Program-made: the position numbers and the translations under genes
DNA from: Flavobacterium defluvii
Lineage (GTDB): Bacteria; Bacteroidota; Bacteroidia; Flavobacteriales; Flavobacteriaceae
DNA: 64,000 nt
Assembly: GCF_900129555.1 (NCBI RefSeq)
Contig: NZ_FQWC01000001.1
Span: forward strand, 496,001-560,000
Direction: 5' to 3'
The notes under the pieces: model-generated
The model's input: the letters and a program-made list of their open reading frames with translations, nothing else
What the model was told of the DNA's origin: nothing
Database searches by the model: none
In this document: one piece after another, positions 52,630 to 62,192 of the stretch
Numbering within the stretch: the first letter of the stretch is position 1
Layout: the number at the start of each line of letters is the position of its first letter

Positions 52630-53589
52630 ATGAAACATCAGGAATTATTCTTAAAAGCTATTAGAAGTAAAATTTCTAAATCGAATTCATTAATTGAAGA
52701 AATTGCGACTATCCTGGAAATCAGTTATGATGCATCGCATAGACGAATATCTCAAAAAAGCAAATTCTCTATCGAAGAAACTATAAAACTGGCCAATCAT
52801 TTTAATATTTCACTAGACACTTTATTTTCTGAAAAAGAAAAAGTTATTGTTGAGAAAACTATTGAAATTGAAACATTGAAAGACATGCTTCATTATTTCA
52901 GAACTTCAGCGCAACAGATTGAAATACTAACAAAAAACCCGCAAACAAAACTTTTTTATTCTGCCAAAGACATTCCGCTTTTTTACTTTATGGATGGGAC
53001 AATCTTGTCAAAATTTAAGGCTTTTGTCTGGCTGAATCTTTTAAATACAAATCAAAAAAAAGTATCTTTTGAAAACTTTGTAATCGAAGAATCTTTTACA
53101 GAATATATGCAGATATTAAAAAAGTCTTATGAAAGTACGATAGTAAACGAAGTCTGGAACGACACTACGATAAACAGCAGCCTACAGCAGATTCTGTATT
53201 TTTACGAAGCTGGTTTATTGAATTTTAAAAACGCAAATGCACTTTGCAAAGACTTAAAAAGAATATTAAATGTCATACAGGATAAGTGCAACAACGATGG
53301 TAATTTCTCTCTTTATTATAATGAGCTAATATTACTAAATAACAACATGCTTATAGAAACTGAAGAAAAATTAACCATGTTTGTTCCTTATACTCTTTTG
53401 GGTTATTTTATTACAGACAACAAAAACAGCTGCGAAAATGTTCATCGGTTTTTTAAGCAGCAAATTCTTAACTCTGTTCCACTTGGACAATCAGGTATTA
53501 AAGAACAAAATCTTTTCTTTAATCGCGCCATTCGAAAAATAGATTATTATCTCGAAAAGATAAATTCGCAGGTCGATTTACTATTTTAA
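52630..53589 (+). CDS. HTH transcriptional regulator with Bacteroidota BetR-like N-terminus
   Basis: 319 residues. N-terminal DNA-binding domain (about 1-75: LFLKAIRSKISKSNSLIEEIATILEISYDASHRRISQKSKFSIEETIKLANHFNISLDTLF) resembles the BetR-type helix-turn-helix. The rest (75-319) is a helical region without a known sensor domain (FMDGTILSKFKAFVWL, SVPLGQSGIKEQN). I choose ATG 52630; the TTG at 52612 lies inside the -7 box. Its operator candidate is the palindrome directly in front. Target genes may include the divergent surface-protein pair. Confidence 0.8.
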   Translation: MKHQELFLKAIRSKISKSNSLIEEIATILEISYDASHRRISQKSKFSIEETIKLANHFNISLDTLFSEKEKVIVEKTIEIETLKDMLHYFRTSAQQIEILTKNPQTKLFYSAKDIPLFYFMDGTILSKFKAFVWLNLLNTNQKKVSFENFVIEESFTEYMQILKKSYESTIVNEVWNDTTINSSLQQILYFYEAGLLNFKNANALCKDLKRILNVIQDKCNNDGNFSLYYNELILLNNNMLIETEEKLTMFVPYTLLGYFITDNKNSCENVHRFFKQQILNSVPLGQSGIKEQNLFFNRAIRKIDYYLEKINSQVDLLF

Positions 53590-53789
53590 TATTTAATTCG
53601 CTTCATTGTAAACCTGTTCAATTGCCTCAATAAATTTTATTTTTTTAAAGCAAATTCTGTTTTTTAGTCGATGAACGACAATAAATGAATAATTTAACCA
53701 AAAAAACACGACAATCTTTCTATTTTTTTAAAGAAATGAAATATCTTTAACCCACCAAAAATAAAACTATTAACCCTAAAAACCTTATT

Positions 53790-54185
53790 ATGGACTTTAA
53801 TGTCATTCAAATCACAAGAATTAATACTGAACCATTTTCTTTTACAGACAAAACCAACATTACTTTCCCTGTTCCTCCTTTAGCTTCTGCAAAAATTTAT
53901 GACGATAATGGAGTAAAAACATTAAAAATCTGCGCCACTCTTTACATTAATTCTAAAGATTCACAAAATCCTGTAGTTGGAACACTAACTGAACATGTTA
54001 ATATTGTCGAAATTTATTTTGATTATGACTGGGATGAAGAAACACCAGAAACTTATGATGTATGGTATGTTGAAATAGATTATAGTTCTCAAACTGTTGA
54101 AAATATTACTACTGTTATGTCTTATTTAAGAGACATTGATCCGGAAACATCAAGAGGTACTGAGACGACTGTAAAATATCCATGA
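53790..54185 (+). CDS. Small protein of unknown function
   Basis: 131 residues, no signal peptide, no Cys-rich or membrane part except one buried Cys. Acidic (many Asp/Glu: DWDEETPETYDVWYVEIDY) with beta-strand-like stretches (VNIVEIYFDYD, WYVEIDYSS); could be a small soluble beta protein. Stands alone between the HTH regulator and the kinase. Not recognised; it may be lineage-specific. The ATG has an A-rich AACCTTATT upstream without a strong ribosome site, as is usual here. Confidence 0.6.
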   Translation: MDFNVIQITRINTEPFSFTDKTNITFPVPPLASAKIYDDNGVKTLKICATLYINSKDSQNPVVGTLTEHVNIVEIYFDYDWDEETPETYDVWYVEIDYSSQTVENITTVMSYLRDIDPETSRGTETTVKYP

Positions 54186-54282
54186 TAATTTATATTTGTA
54201 TAGTATAAGGCATCGATAAAAATACTTTTGTCCAGATATTTTTGTAGATGCCTTTCTTTTTTACTTTTATAAAACAAATTAT

Positions 54283-56013
54283 ATGTTGAGAGCAAAACTA
54301 ATTTTAATTCTGTTAATTTTATTCTTATGCTTTCCCGCTTTCTCCCAAGAAAAATACAATAACGTTTTATTAAATTCAGAACTTAAAATAAAAGTATTAA
54401 AATTTAAGGACGAAATTAATTTTAAAAAAGCGCAGCAATTTTTCTTTCAAAAAAACTGGGATTCCACTTTAGTATATTCTATGAAACAACTAAATTCCGG
54501 AAAAGCAAAAGAGCTGGCAGATTATTGTCATTTTTTGAGAGGAAGCAGTTTTAGAGAATTAAAACTTTTTGAAGAAGCCAAAACAGAACTTAATTTAATT
54601 TCGAGAAATTTTACCTTATATCCTTTAGTTTATAACAATTTAGCCATTACCTCATTAGAATTAAAAGACTTTAAAAAAAGTATTTTTTATTTTAATCAGC
54701 TCGAAAAACTTTCTGATAAAGACCAAAAAAAATATTATATCAAGAGTCTTCATGAAAATCTGGGACTTTGTTATTTGCACTTAAAACAATTTGATAAAGC
54801 AGAAGCTTATTTTTTAAAAAGCAGCGAGATTTTAAAAATAGAAAAAGATACAATTTCATTAATTGGCAGCTATAATAATATTGCAAATTTATATTATGAG
54901 CAGTATAAAGATAATTTAGCAATTCCTTATTTTGAAAAAGCTTATCTATTATCATCTAAAGTGAAAGATTTTGAAGTTAAAAGACAGACTTCAAAAAATA
55001 TGGCGGTTGTTGAAGAAAACAGAAATAATTTTAAAAAAGCTTTAATCTACAGAAAAGAATCTGAGCAATGGAAAGATTCCCTAAACAATCAAAGCAAAAT
55101 TTGGGCTTTGGCTGATTACGAAAAAAAATTCGCTGTGGCACAAAAGCAAAAACAAATTAAAGTACTTGAGGTTGAGAATAAATTAAAAAACACACAGCGA
55201 AATACTTTATTTTTCTCTTCAATTGGTTTATTGTTAATTTTAACTGGCGGTGTATATCTATATGCCCAAAAAGTAAAAAATGGCAAAACAATCTTACGTC
55301 AAAAAAACAAACTTGATGAACTAAATGCGACTAAAGATCAGCTTTTTTCTATTGTAAGTCATGATTTACGTTCATCTGTAAATGCATTAAAAAACAGTAA
55401 TTCAAAATTATCTGCCACGCTTGAAACTAAAAATTACGACGAATTAAATCATTTAATTGTTCAGAACAGCAGTATTGCAAATGGAACTTATAGCCTGTTA
55501 GATAATTTGTTACACTGGGCTTTATTGCAAACCAAACAATTGTATTTTAATAAAGAATCGGTTCATTTATATTCTGTTATACAGCAAATAGAATACAATT
55601 ACAAACCCTTATTGTTAGACAAATCAATTACGTTTCAAAATTCGGTTTCAAAAAATATATTCATTTTTGTTGATCTTGATTCTTTGAAGATTGTATTTAG
55701 AAATTTATTAGATAATGCTATTAAATTTTCAAAAGAAAATGGACAGATTATATTTTCAGGAAACGATATTGACTCTGATTTTTATCAGATTATAATTCAG
55801 GATACCGGAATTGGAATGAATGAAAATACTATTAACGAATTGCTTCAGGAAGGAGAATTACTGGCCAAAAAAGGCAATTCTGAAATTATAGGAACCGGTT
55901 TGGGTTTACAATTATGTAAACAAATGATAAAGAAGAATAACGGAACATTTAATATCGAAAGCGAACTAAACAAGGGAACTAAAATGATATTAACATTCCC
56001 AAAAACAAAATGA
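54283..56013 (+). CDS. TPR-containing sensor histidine kinase
   Basis: 576 residues. Signal peptide (to AFSQ, 22), TPR repeats (about 45-265: FREL..FEEAKTEL, NLAITSLELKDFKKSIFYF, LGLCYLHLKQFDKAEAYFLKS, IANLYYEQYKDNLAIPYFEKA) in the periplasm, one membrane helix (310-328), HisKA with phospho-His H360 in FSIVSHDLRS, and HATPase_c with RNLLDNAIKF, IQDTGIGM and GTGLGLQLC. Phosphorylates the LytTR regulator that starts one base after its stop codon. The stimulus is unknown. Confidence 0.9.
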   Translation: MLRAKLILILLILFLCFPAFSQEKYNNVLLNSELKIKVLKFKDEINFKKAQQFFFQKNWDSTLVYSMKQLNSGKAKELADYCHFLRGSSFRELKLFEEAKTELNLISRNFTLYPLVYNNLAITSLELKDFKKSIFYFNQLEKLSDKDQKKYYIKSLHENLGLCYLHLKQFDKAEAYFLKSSEILKIEKDTISLIGSYNNIANLYYEQYKDNLAIPYFEKAYLLSSKVKDFEVKRQTSKNMAVVEENRNNFKKALIYRKESEQWKDSLNNQSKIWALADYEKKFAVAQKQKQIKVLEVENKLKNTQRNTLFFSSIGLLLILTGGVYLYAQKVKNGKTILRQKNKLDELNATKDQLFSIVSHDLRSSVNALKNSNSKLSATLETKNYDELNHLIVQNSSIANGTYSLLDNLLHWALLQTKQLYFNKESVHLYSVIQQIEYNYKPLLLDKSITFQNSVSKNIFIFVDLDSLKIVFRNLLDNAIKFSKENGQIIFSGNDIDSDFYQIIIQDTGIGMNENTINELLQEGELLAKKGNSEIIGTGLGLQLCKQMIKKNNGTFNIESELNKGTKMILTFPKTK

Positions 56014-56014
56014 A

Positions 56015-56761
56015 ATGGATAATATTAATGTTTTAATTATAGAAGACACTTTAGAACAGAGCGATGCGCTGGTAAAAGTACTAACAGACAACAATTATAA
56101 TGTTGCCGGAGTTGCCAAAAATTATACAGAGGCACTGAAACTTTTTTATGAAAAATCTGTTGATATAATTATTATTGATGTTTTTCTTGATGGAAAACCA
56201 GAGGGAATAACCTTTGCAGAATCTATCAATATAATTCCGCATGCATCTAAACCATTTGTCTTTTTAACTAGTTCTCAGGACCGCCAGATTTTTGAAAGAG
56301 CAAAGCTTACAAAACCTTTCAGCTTTTTAATGAAACCTTTTAATGAACTTGAAATTTTGTATGCTATTGAAATGGCAGTTGAGAAGTTTTACGAACAAAC
56401 AAATGTTTTCTTAAGTGAAGAACAAAATACTGTTATTAGTAATGATTCACTTTTTATAAAAAAGAAAAACTCTTTAAAAAAGGTAAACTTAGAAGATATT
56501 TTATATATCGAGGTTGAAGAGCGTTACTGCAATATCGTAACTGAAAAAGAGAAATTTGTAATTTTGATTTCGCTTACCAAAATAAGTGATTTGTTAGATA
56601 AAAATAAATTCATCAAAACACATCGCAACACAATTGTTAACACAGATAAAATAGAAGAGATCATTCTTGCAGATAATCTGATTATTTTGAAAGGAAATCA
56701 TAAAATAAACCTAAGCGATACTTATAAAGATTTTATAAAAAAGATGAATATTTTATCTTAA
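56015..56761 (+). CDS. LytTR-type response regulator
   Basis: 248 residues: receiver domain (1-120) with acidic pair E10/D11, phospho-acceptor D55 (IIIIDVFLDG), Thr/Ser switch (FLTSS) and K107 (LMKPF), followed by a LytTR DNA-binding domain (about 148-245: LEDILYIEVEERYCNIVTEKEKFVILISL, FIKTHRNTIVNTDKI). LytTR proteins bind pairs of direct repeats about two helix turns apart; such a pair lies 98 bp downstream (56859-56889) before a small membrane protein gene. Cotranscribed with the kinase. Confidence 0.93.
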   Translation: MDNINVLIIEDTLEQSDALVKVLTDNNYNVAGVAKNYTEALKLFYEKSVDIIIIDVFLDGKPEGITFAESINIIPHASKPFVFLTSSQDRQIFERAKLTKPFSFLMKPFNELEILYAIEMAVEKFYEQTNVFLSEEQNTVISNDSLFIKKKNSLKKVNLEDILYIEVEERYCNIVTEKEKFVILISLTKISDLLDKNKFIKTHRNTIVNTDKIEEIILADNLIILKGNHKINLSDTYKDFIKKMNILS

Positions 56762-56786
56762 ACTAATTACCTAAATATCAATACGT

Positions 56787-56811
56787 ATCCTCTCCCGTAG
56801 AGGATTTTTTA
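56787..56811 (+). terminator. Terminator of the two-component operon
   Basis: Stem ATCCTCT / AGAGGAT with loop CCCGT and T6. Confidence 0.8.
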
Positions 56812-56858
56812 TACTTATTTGAAAGAAAATTTTTAAAAATAACAAGCTTTAAATGCGC

Positions 56859-56889
56859 TTCATGACATAGAAAAAGGGTTTCGTGACAT
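56859..56889 (+). promoter_or_regulatory. Candidate LytTR binding sites
   Basis: Direct repeat TTCATGACAT (56859-56868) and TTCGTGACAT (56880-56889), 9 of 10 bases identical, exactly 21 bp apart, two helix turns. The second copy ends 28 bp before TACTTTTA (56918-56925), a near-match -7 box, a good place for an activator. It lies 98 bp behind the stop of the LytTR gene. Confidence 0.6.
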
Positions 56890-56959
56890 TTTCATATTTA
56901 TAAAATGAGATCAAAATTACTTTTATCTCACCTAAGTCAAAAACATAACTAAACTATAG

Positions 56960-57211
56960 ATGAAGATAGCATTAACGAGACAGCCTGAAATGAAACTTTT
57001 GCCAACTATAAAAAAAATAAAAAACAATCCGTGGGTTGGGATTGTAGTTTCACTGGCAATAATTATTCCCTGTTTATATAAAATTTTAGATGATGTTACA
57101 GTTTTACGATTCGAATATATTCTACTTGCAATTGCATTTCCTGTTTATATACGATCATTAAAAAAGATATTCGATGAAATCCTTAATAATACAGATGATT
57201 TCAACGATTAA
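56960..57211 (+). CDS. Small two-helix membrane protein, likely target of the LytTR regulator
   Basis: 83 residues with two hydrophobic segments (WVGIVVSLAIIIPCLYKIL, about 25-43, and FEYILLAIAFPVYI, about 51-64) and an acidic C-terminus (FDEILNNTDDFND). Another ATG at 56990 gives a 73-residue version. No family recognised. It is preceded by the two-turn direct repeat and a -7-like box, and followed by a strong terminator, so it is a single-gene unit controlled, I infer, by the adjacent two-component system. Confidence 0.65.
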   Translation: MKIALTRQPEMKLLPTIKKIKNNPWVGIVVSLAIIIPCLYKILDDVTVLRFEYILLAIAFPVYIRSLKKIFDEILNNTDDFND

Positions 57212-57252
57212 GATTTAAATACACAATTCTAACTCCAATCAGATTATTAGTT

Positions 57253-57288
57253 AAAAACCCTAAATCATTATTGTGATTTAGGGTTTTT
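57253..57288 (+). terminator. Terminator of the small membrane protein gene
   Basis: 15-bp stem AAAAACCCTAAATCA / TGATTTAGGGTTTTT with a 6-nt loop. Confidence 0.9.
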
Positions 57289-57334
57289 GTTGTATAAAAA
57301 ATAACTTTTTATCACATTTTAACAGATATACGTT

Positions 57335-57363
57335 TTGTTTATAACCTTTTTTTAATAAATTTG
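57335..57363 (+). promoter_or_regulatory. Promoter of the 57.4-64 kb surface operon
   Basis: TTG (57335-57337), 18 nt, TAAATTTG (57356-57363): both boxes match the Bacteroidota consensus. RNA start about 57369. Downstream gaps of 4, 11 and 65 bp and one overlap suggest one long operon. Confidence 0.75.
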
Positions 57364-57402
57364 AAAACCCCCAAAACAAATCACTAAAATCCTCTGAATC
57401 CT

Positions 57403-58146
57403 TTGAAAAATTATCAAAAAAAGTCCGCTTTCCTTATTTTATTTGGATTATTCTTAAACTTTTACACCATTCACAGTCAAACAAATAACGACATAAATGT
57501 TTACAATTGGTTTGACAAGACTGTTGGCAAAGATAATCTTGATTTAAATAACGGAGTACCACACATTAATCCATACCGATCTATTGGAGACAGCCATTTG
57601 TACTTGATTAACAAATATGAAATTGGAAAAATTGATTATGATGGCCAGAAATATTATGAAGTAAAACTTAAATATGATATTTACAGAGATATTTTAGTTT
57701 TAAATCCATATGGAGAATCTGAAAACATTGGAATAAATCTTAATCAAAGTAAAGTTGAAGCTTTTTCAATTCTTGATAAAAACTTTGTCAAAATTGACAC
57801 GAAAAGTCAAACCGTTCCTGAATTTGTTCCGGGTTATTATGAAGAAAGTAAAGTTACCGACGATTTTACATTCTATATAAAACATCATAAGGACATACAA
57901 AAAACAGTTTCTGAGAATGGCATATTATATAGCTTTAAAGAAAACAACTCATTTTTTATTGATCTAAAAAACAATATTTATTTGATAAGAGGAAAAAGCG
58001 ATATCATAAAATTATTTCCTGATCAGAAAAAACAAATCAATGGGTTTTATTTAATGAATAGAGAACTGCAAAAATCTGATTTAAATCAATTCATGAAAAA
58101 TTTGATGAAATACATTTCTAATTCTCTTTCAATTCAAACCAAATAA
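57403..58146 (+). CDS. Secreted protein of unknown function, first gene of the TonB/DUF4249 operon
   Basis: 247 residues with signal peptide (KKSAFLILFGLFLNFYTIHSQ). The start codon is TTG at 57403; no ATG occurs near the signal peptide, so the alternative start is well supported. The mature part has YEVKLKYDIYRDILVLNPYGES and an LYLINKYEIGKIDYDGQKYYEV pattern, perhaps strands of a small lipocalin-like fold; no motif recognised. Four bases separate it from the TonB receptor gene, so it is likely a periplasmic or surface partner. Confidence 0.75.
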   Translation: MKNYQKKSAFLILFGLFLNFYTIHSQTNNDINVYNWFDKTVGKDNLDLNNGVPHINPYRSIGDSHLYLINKYEIGKIDYDGQKYYEVKLKYDIYRDILVLNPYGESENIGINLNQSKVEAFSILDKNFVKIDTKSQTVPEFVPGYYEESKVTDDFTFYIKHHKDIQKTVSENGILYSFKENNSFFIDLKNNIYLIRGKSDIIKLFPDQKKQINGFYLMNRELQKSDLNQFMKNLMKYISNSLSIQTK

Positions 58147-58150
58147 GACA

Positions 58151-60937
58151 ATGAAAAAAATTTTACTCGCCTTTATTATTATTTTATTCTCATTTCGATT
58201 GTCTGCACAAAATTCTAATGAGAAATTTTCAATCACTTTTAAAGATGAAACTTTAGAAAATGCCATTAAACGCATTGAAACTGCGACTTCTTATAAATTT
58301 TATTTTGATCCAACGTGGGTTAATGCTAATAAAGAATTAATTTCAGGAACGTATACTGATGCGAAAATTGACGATATTTTAAATTCAATTTTAAGCAAAA
58401 CCGATTTGAATTATATTGTTTTAAAAAACAAAGTAATCCTTACTCTTAACAGTACAATTCACGATAGACTGCCATCAAATTATTTTAGTGATGCGCCAGT
58501 AGAAACGAATCAAAACAATGGAAATGATCATTCAGACAATCCTGTTTTCTATCAACAATATGATTCTTTAAACAGTTACAGCGTTACCAAAAAAGCTTCG
58601 ATTGTTTTTATTGGAAAAGAAAACAAAGATGCTGTTAAAAGAAATTATACTGTTTCCGGAACGATACGAAATGAAGAAACAGGAAAAGCAGAACCTAACA
58701 TTTACATTAAAGTAAGAGGCAAAAACATTAATACATCGACTGATCTTGATGGAAATTACAGCTTAATTCTGCCGCGCGGAATCAATGTTATTGAAATAAA
58801 ATCTCTAAGCCACAAAGAAGTTGTGAGAACTTTAATGGTGTATGACGACGGAAAATTTGACATTGGAATCAATGAAAGATCGAACCAATTAGATGAAGTT
58901 GTCATTAAAAAGAAAGGACAAAAAACAACCGAAACTACTGTTTCTGGTCTAGTTTCTATAGATATTGAAGGCATTAAAAACGTTCCTTTAATTCTTGGAG
59001 AAAGAGATATCTTAAAAGTAGCAACAACATTTCCGGGTATTAAAACTACCGGAGAAGGATCTGCAGGATTTAATGTAAGAGGTGGAAAAGACGATCAAAA
59101 CCTTATCCTCTTGGATAATGCTGTTTTATACAATCCGCAGCATTTTTTAGGTTTTTTCTCAGCGATAAATCCTTATACGGCAAAGAAAGCAGATATTTAC
59201 AAAGGAAGTATTCCAGCAGATTTTGGAGGTAGATTATCATCTGTATTTGACATTACTACTAAAAACGGAAATCCCGAAAAATTCTCTGGTGAAGGCGCAA
59301 TTGGACCAATTACTTCAAATCTTACCTTGAGTATGCCAATCGAAAAAAATAAATCGAGTATTATTTTTGGAGGACGAGCTACTTATTCTGACTGGATTTT
59401 AAAATCTCTTGATGATGAAAATTTAAAAAACAGTCAGGCAGGATTTTACGATGGAATTCTTAAATACAACAATCAAATTAATGCCAATAATAATCTTGAG
59501 GCAACTGCTTATTACAGCCATGACCGCTTTAGTTTAAGTTCAGATTCTATTTATAAATACAGCAACCGACTTGCTTCTTTAAAATGGGATCATACTTTCA
59601 GCAAAAAAAGCAAAGCTGCTTTAATTTTTACAAACAGCGAATACAAGTTTAATATTGATTATGATTCTAATGATATTAATTCATTTGATTTTGGTTATAA
59701 AGTAAACGAATCTCAATTGCAGTTAAAATTGAACTATCAGCTTAATCCTAAACATACTTTATCTTATGGTGTTGCCAGCAAATTATATAATATCTTGCCG
59801 GGTTATCAACATCCAAAGAGACCAGAGGCCACTTTAATTTCAAAAGATATTGAAAAAGAAAGAGCGCTCGAATCGGCACTTTATTTAGCCGACAGCTATA
59901 AGGTAAATGATAAATTATTACTCGATTTAGGATTACGATACTCTTATTATGCTTCTTTAGGAGAGGCCAATGTAAACTCGTATCAGGCAGGATTACCCTT
60001 GAGTGACGAAACCGTAACGGGAACAACTCATTATGGCAAAAATGAAGTTATAAAAACATATGGCGGATTTGAACCTCGCTTAGCAGCTCGCTATTTTATT
60101 ACCGAAGATTTTTCGATAAAAGCTGGTTATGATGTAACACGTCAATATATTCACCTTTTATCAAGCAACGTTACACAATCGCCAACAGACACGTGGAAAT
60201 TATCTGATTCTAATGTAAAACCGCAAACAGCACAGCAAGTTTCTTTAGGTTTATTTAAAACATTAAATGACGAAGAATACGAAGTAAGTCTTGAAGGATA
60301 TTATAAAAAATCGAAAAACATTTTAGATTATAAAGTTGGTGCGCAATTATTACTAAACGAAAATGTTGAAACTGAATTATTACAAGGTGAAGGAAAAGCT
60401 TATGGAATTGAATTATTATTAAAGAAATCAACCGGAAGATTAAATGGATGGATTGGTTATACTTATTCTCGTTCTTTGATTAAATTAGACAGCCAGTTTA
60501 GTTCTGAAATTGTTAATAATGGTAACTTTTTCCCGGCAAATTTTGATAAACCTCATGATTTAAGTGCAATTTTAAACTACAGATTTACAAAACGCTATAG
60601 TTTATCTTCAAACTTCTTATATCAGACTGGGAGGCCAATTACATATCCAATAGGGACATTTCATTATGGAAATTCAGAATATACACTTTATAGCGACAGA
60701 AATGCTTATAGGATTCCAGACTATATCCGTTTAGATATTGGTCTTAATATCGAAGGAAATCATAAAATTAAAAAGTTAGCACATAGTTTCTGGAATATTT
60801 CAATTTATAATGTTTTAGGAAGAAACAATCCATACTCAATTTATTTTGTGACAGATCAAAACGGAAAAGTAAAAGGATATAAAACTTCTATTTTCTCGAT
60901 TCCGGTACCAAGTATAACTTATAATTTTAAATTTTAA
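58151..60937 (+). CDS. TonB-dependent receptor with STN and CarboxypepD_reg domains
   Basis: 928 residues: signal peptide (to LSAQ, 20); STN domain (25-100: FSITFKDETLENAIKRIETATSYKFYFDP), usually linked to surface signalling through an anti-sigma factor; CarboxypepD_reg-like domain (about 170-240: VSGTIRNEETGKAEPNIYIKVRG); plug (GLVSIDIEGIKNVPLILGERDILKVATTFPG, GFNVRGGKDDQNLILLDNAVLYNP) and barrel to the terminal SITYNFKF. No sigma/anti-sigma gene is in the window. Two DUF4249 lipoproteins follow, the typical partner set. Confidence 0.92.
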   Translation: MKKILLAFIIILFSFRLSAQNSNEKFSITFKDETLENAIKRIETATSYKFYFDPTWVNANKELISGTYTDAKIDDILNSILSKTDLNYIVLKNKVILTLNSTIHDRLPSNYFSDAPVETNQNNGNDHSDNPVFYQQYDSLNSYSVTKKASIVFIGKENKDAVKRNYTVSGTIRNEETGKAEPNIYIKVRGKNINTSTDLDGNYSLILPRGINVIEIKSLSHKEVVRTLMVYDDGKFDIGINERSNQLDEVVIKKKGQKTTETTVSGLVSIDIEGIKNVPLILGERDILKVATTFPGIKTTGEGSAGFNVRGGKDDQNLILLDNAVLYNPQHFLGFFSAINPYTAKKADIYKGSIPADFGGRLSSVFDITTKNGNPEKFSGEGAIGPITSNLTLSMPIEKNKSSIIFGGRATYSDWILKSLDDENLKNSQAGFYDGILKYNNQINANNNLEATAYYSHDRFSLSSDSIYKYSNRLASLKWDHTFSKKSKAALIFTNSEYKFNIDYDSNDINSFDFGYKVNESQLQLKLNYQLNPKHTLSYGVASKLYNILPGYQHPKRPEATLISKDIEKERALESALYLADSYKVNDKLLLDLGLRYSYYASLGEANVNSYQAGLPLSDETVTGTTHYGKNEVIKTYGGFEPRLAARYFITEDFSIKAGYDVTRQYIHLLSSNVTQSPTDTWKLSDSNVKPQTAQQVSLGLFKTLNDEEYEVSLEGYYKKSKNILDYKVGAQLLLNENVETELLQGEGKAYGIELLLKKSTGRLNGWIGYTYSRSLIKLDSQFSSEIVNNGNFFPANFDKPHDLSAILNYRFTKRYSLSSNFLYQTGRPITYPIGTFHYGNSEYTLYSDRNAYRIPDYIRLDIGLNIEGNHKIKKLAHSFWNISIYNVLGRNNPYSIYFVTDQNGKVKGYKTSIFSIPVPSITYNFKF

Positions 60938-60948
60938 TTCCATTTAGG

Positions 60949-62127
60949 ATGAAAAATTTTAAACTACATAGTATTCTCATTTTCTTATCAGCTTTTATTT
61001 TAAACAGCTGTACAGAAGCATATCCGCTATTGACGAATACTTACGAAGAAGCATTAGTTGTTGAAACTACAATAACTAATGAGCTGAAAAATCAGGAAAT
61101 AAAACTTACAAAATCTGCGAGATTCGAAGATGAAAAGTATCTTCCGGAAAGTGGAGCTGAAGTTTATATAACTGACAATTCAGGAAACAGATATGATTTT
61201 GAAGATCAGTCAGACAGATACGTGTCAACCGTAGCATTTCAGGCTGTACCCGGAATTCAGTATCAATTGCACATTAATACAAAAGACGGCAGATCTTTTG
61301 AATCATCACCAGAAGTACTTTCGACAGTAACCCCAATTCAAACTGTTAAAGCTGCAGTAGAAAAAGATAAAGAAGATAAAAGAGGTGTCGGCATTAGAGT
61401 AAACAGCTTTGATCCTACCAATAAATCTCATTATTATAGATATGAATATGAAGAAACCTATAAAGTTGTAGCACCAAAATGGGTTCGCACTAAAGCTGTT
61501 ATCAATGCGAATGGAGCACTAACTTTTATTGACAATGATCCTAATACAAGGATTTGTTATGGAAATAAAAAAAGCACAAATGTTCTTTTATTAAGTACTA
61601 CTGATTTAAAAGAAGATCGTGTCGATTATCTTATTCGCTTTATAAGCGATCAGGATTATATAATCACAACCAGGTACAGCATATTGGTAAAACAATATGT
61701 CGAAAGTTTAGCCGCATTTAACTACTACAGTACGCTGAAAAAAATATCGGGAAGTGCGAGTTTGTTATCTCCAACACAACCAGGAATTGTGTTAGGTAAT
61801 ATAAAATCTATAAAAAATCCAAGTGATAAAGTAGTTGGTTATTTTGATGTGGCTTCTGTATCAATAGAAAGAATCTATTTTAATTATGATGATTTATTTC
61901 TAGGCGAGGCACCACCTCCATTTTATACAGACTGTCAGGAATTTTGTTATGCTGATTATCCTTTTAGTCCAGATCCCTGCACGCATTCTCCTCCTTTTAT
62001 AGATGATGTAATGCTAGGCACTGTTAACTATTATTTAAGTTCTCGATTCTATTATTGGGTATATGCTCCATGTGGAGACTGTACCACAATTGCATCAAAT
62101 GTGAAACCAGCGTTTTGGGTAGATTAA
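60949..62127 (+). CDS. DUF4249 lipoprotein, copy 1
   Basis: 392 residues. Lipoprotein signal with lipidated Cys in LNSCTEAYP (C21), followed by YPLLTNTYEEALVVETTITNELKNQEIKLTKSARFED, the DUF4249 start. Several Cys in the C-terminal third (DCQEFCYADYPFSPDPCTHS, CGDCTTIASNVKPAF). A surface-exposed partner of the TonB receptor upstream, by analogy to SusD-type pairs, though the fold is different. Eleven bases after the receptor gene. The next gene is a clear paralogue. Confidence 0.88.
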   Translation: MKNFKLHSILIFLSAFILNSCTEAYPLLTNTYEEALVVETTITNELKNQEIKLTKSARFEDEKYLPESGAEVYITDNSGNRYDFEDQSDRYVSTVAFQAVPGIQYQLHINTKDGRSFESSPEVLSTVTPIQTVKAAVEKDKEDKRGVGIRVNSFDPTNKSHYYRYEYEETYKVVAPKWVRTKAVINANGALTFIDNDPNTRICYGNKKSTNVLLLSTTDLKEDRVDYLIRFISDQDYIITTRYSILVKQYVESLAAFNYYSTLKKISGSASLLSPTQPGIVLGNIKSIKNPSDKVVGYFDVASVSIERIYFNYDDLFLGEAPPPFYTDCQEFCYADYPFSPDPCTHSPPFIDDVMLGTVNYYLSSRFYYWVYAPCGDCTTIASNVKPAFWVD

Positions 62128-62192
62128 AAATTATAAATTAAAAACTAAAAAATAGGTCTCTCAATAAAAAAAGAACTATTTTAAAATATATT

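Noticed and set aside
53675..53715. Two ACGACAAT words ahead of the orphan gene as possible LytTR sites
   Set aside because: Only 8 bp long, 33 bp apart instead of 21-22, and differing from the TTCRTGACAT words; probably chance.
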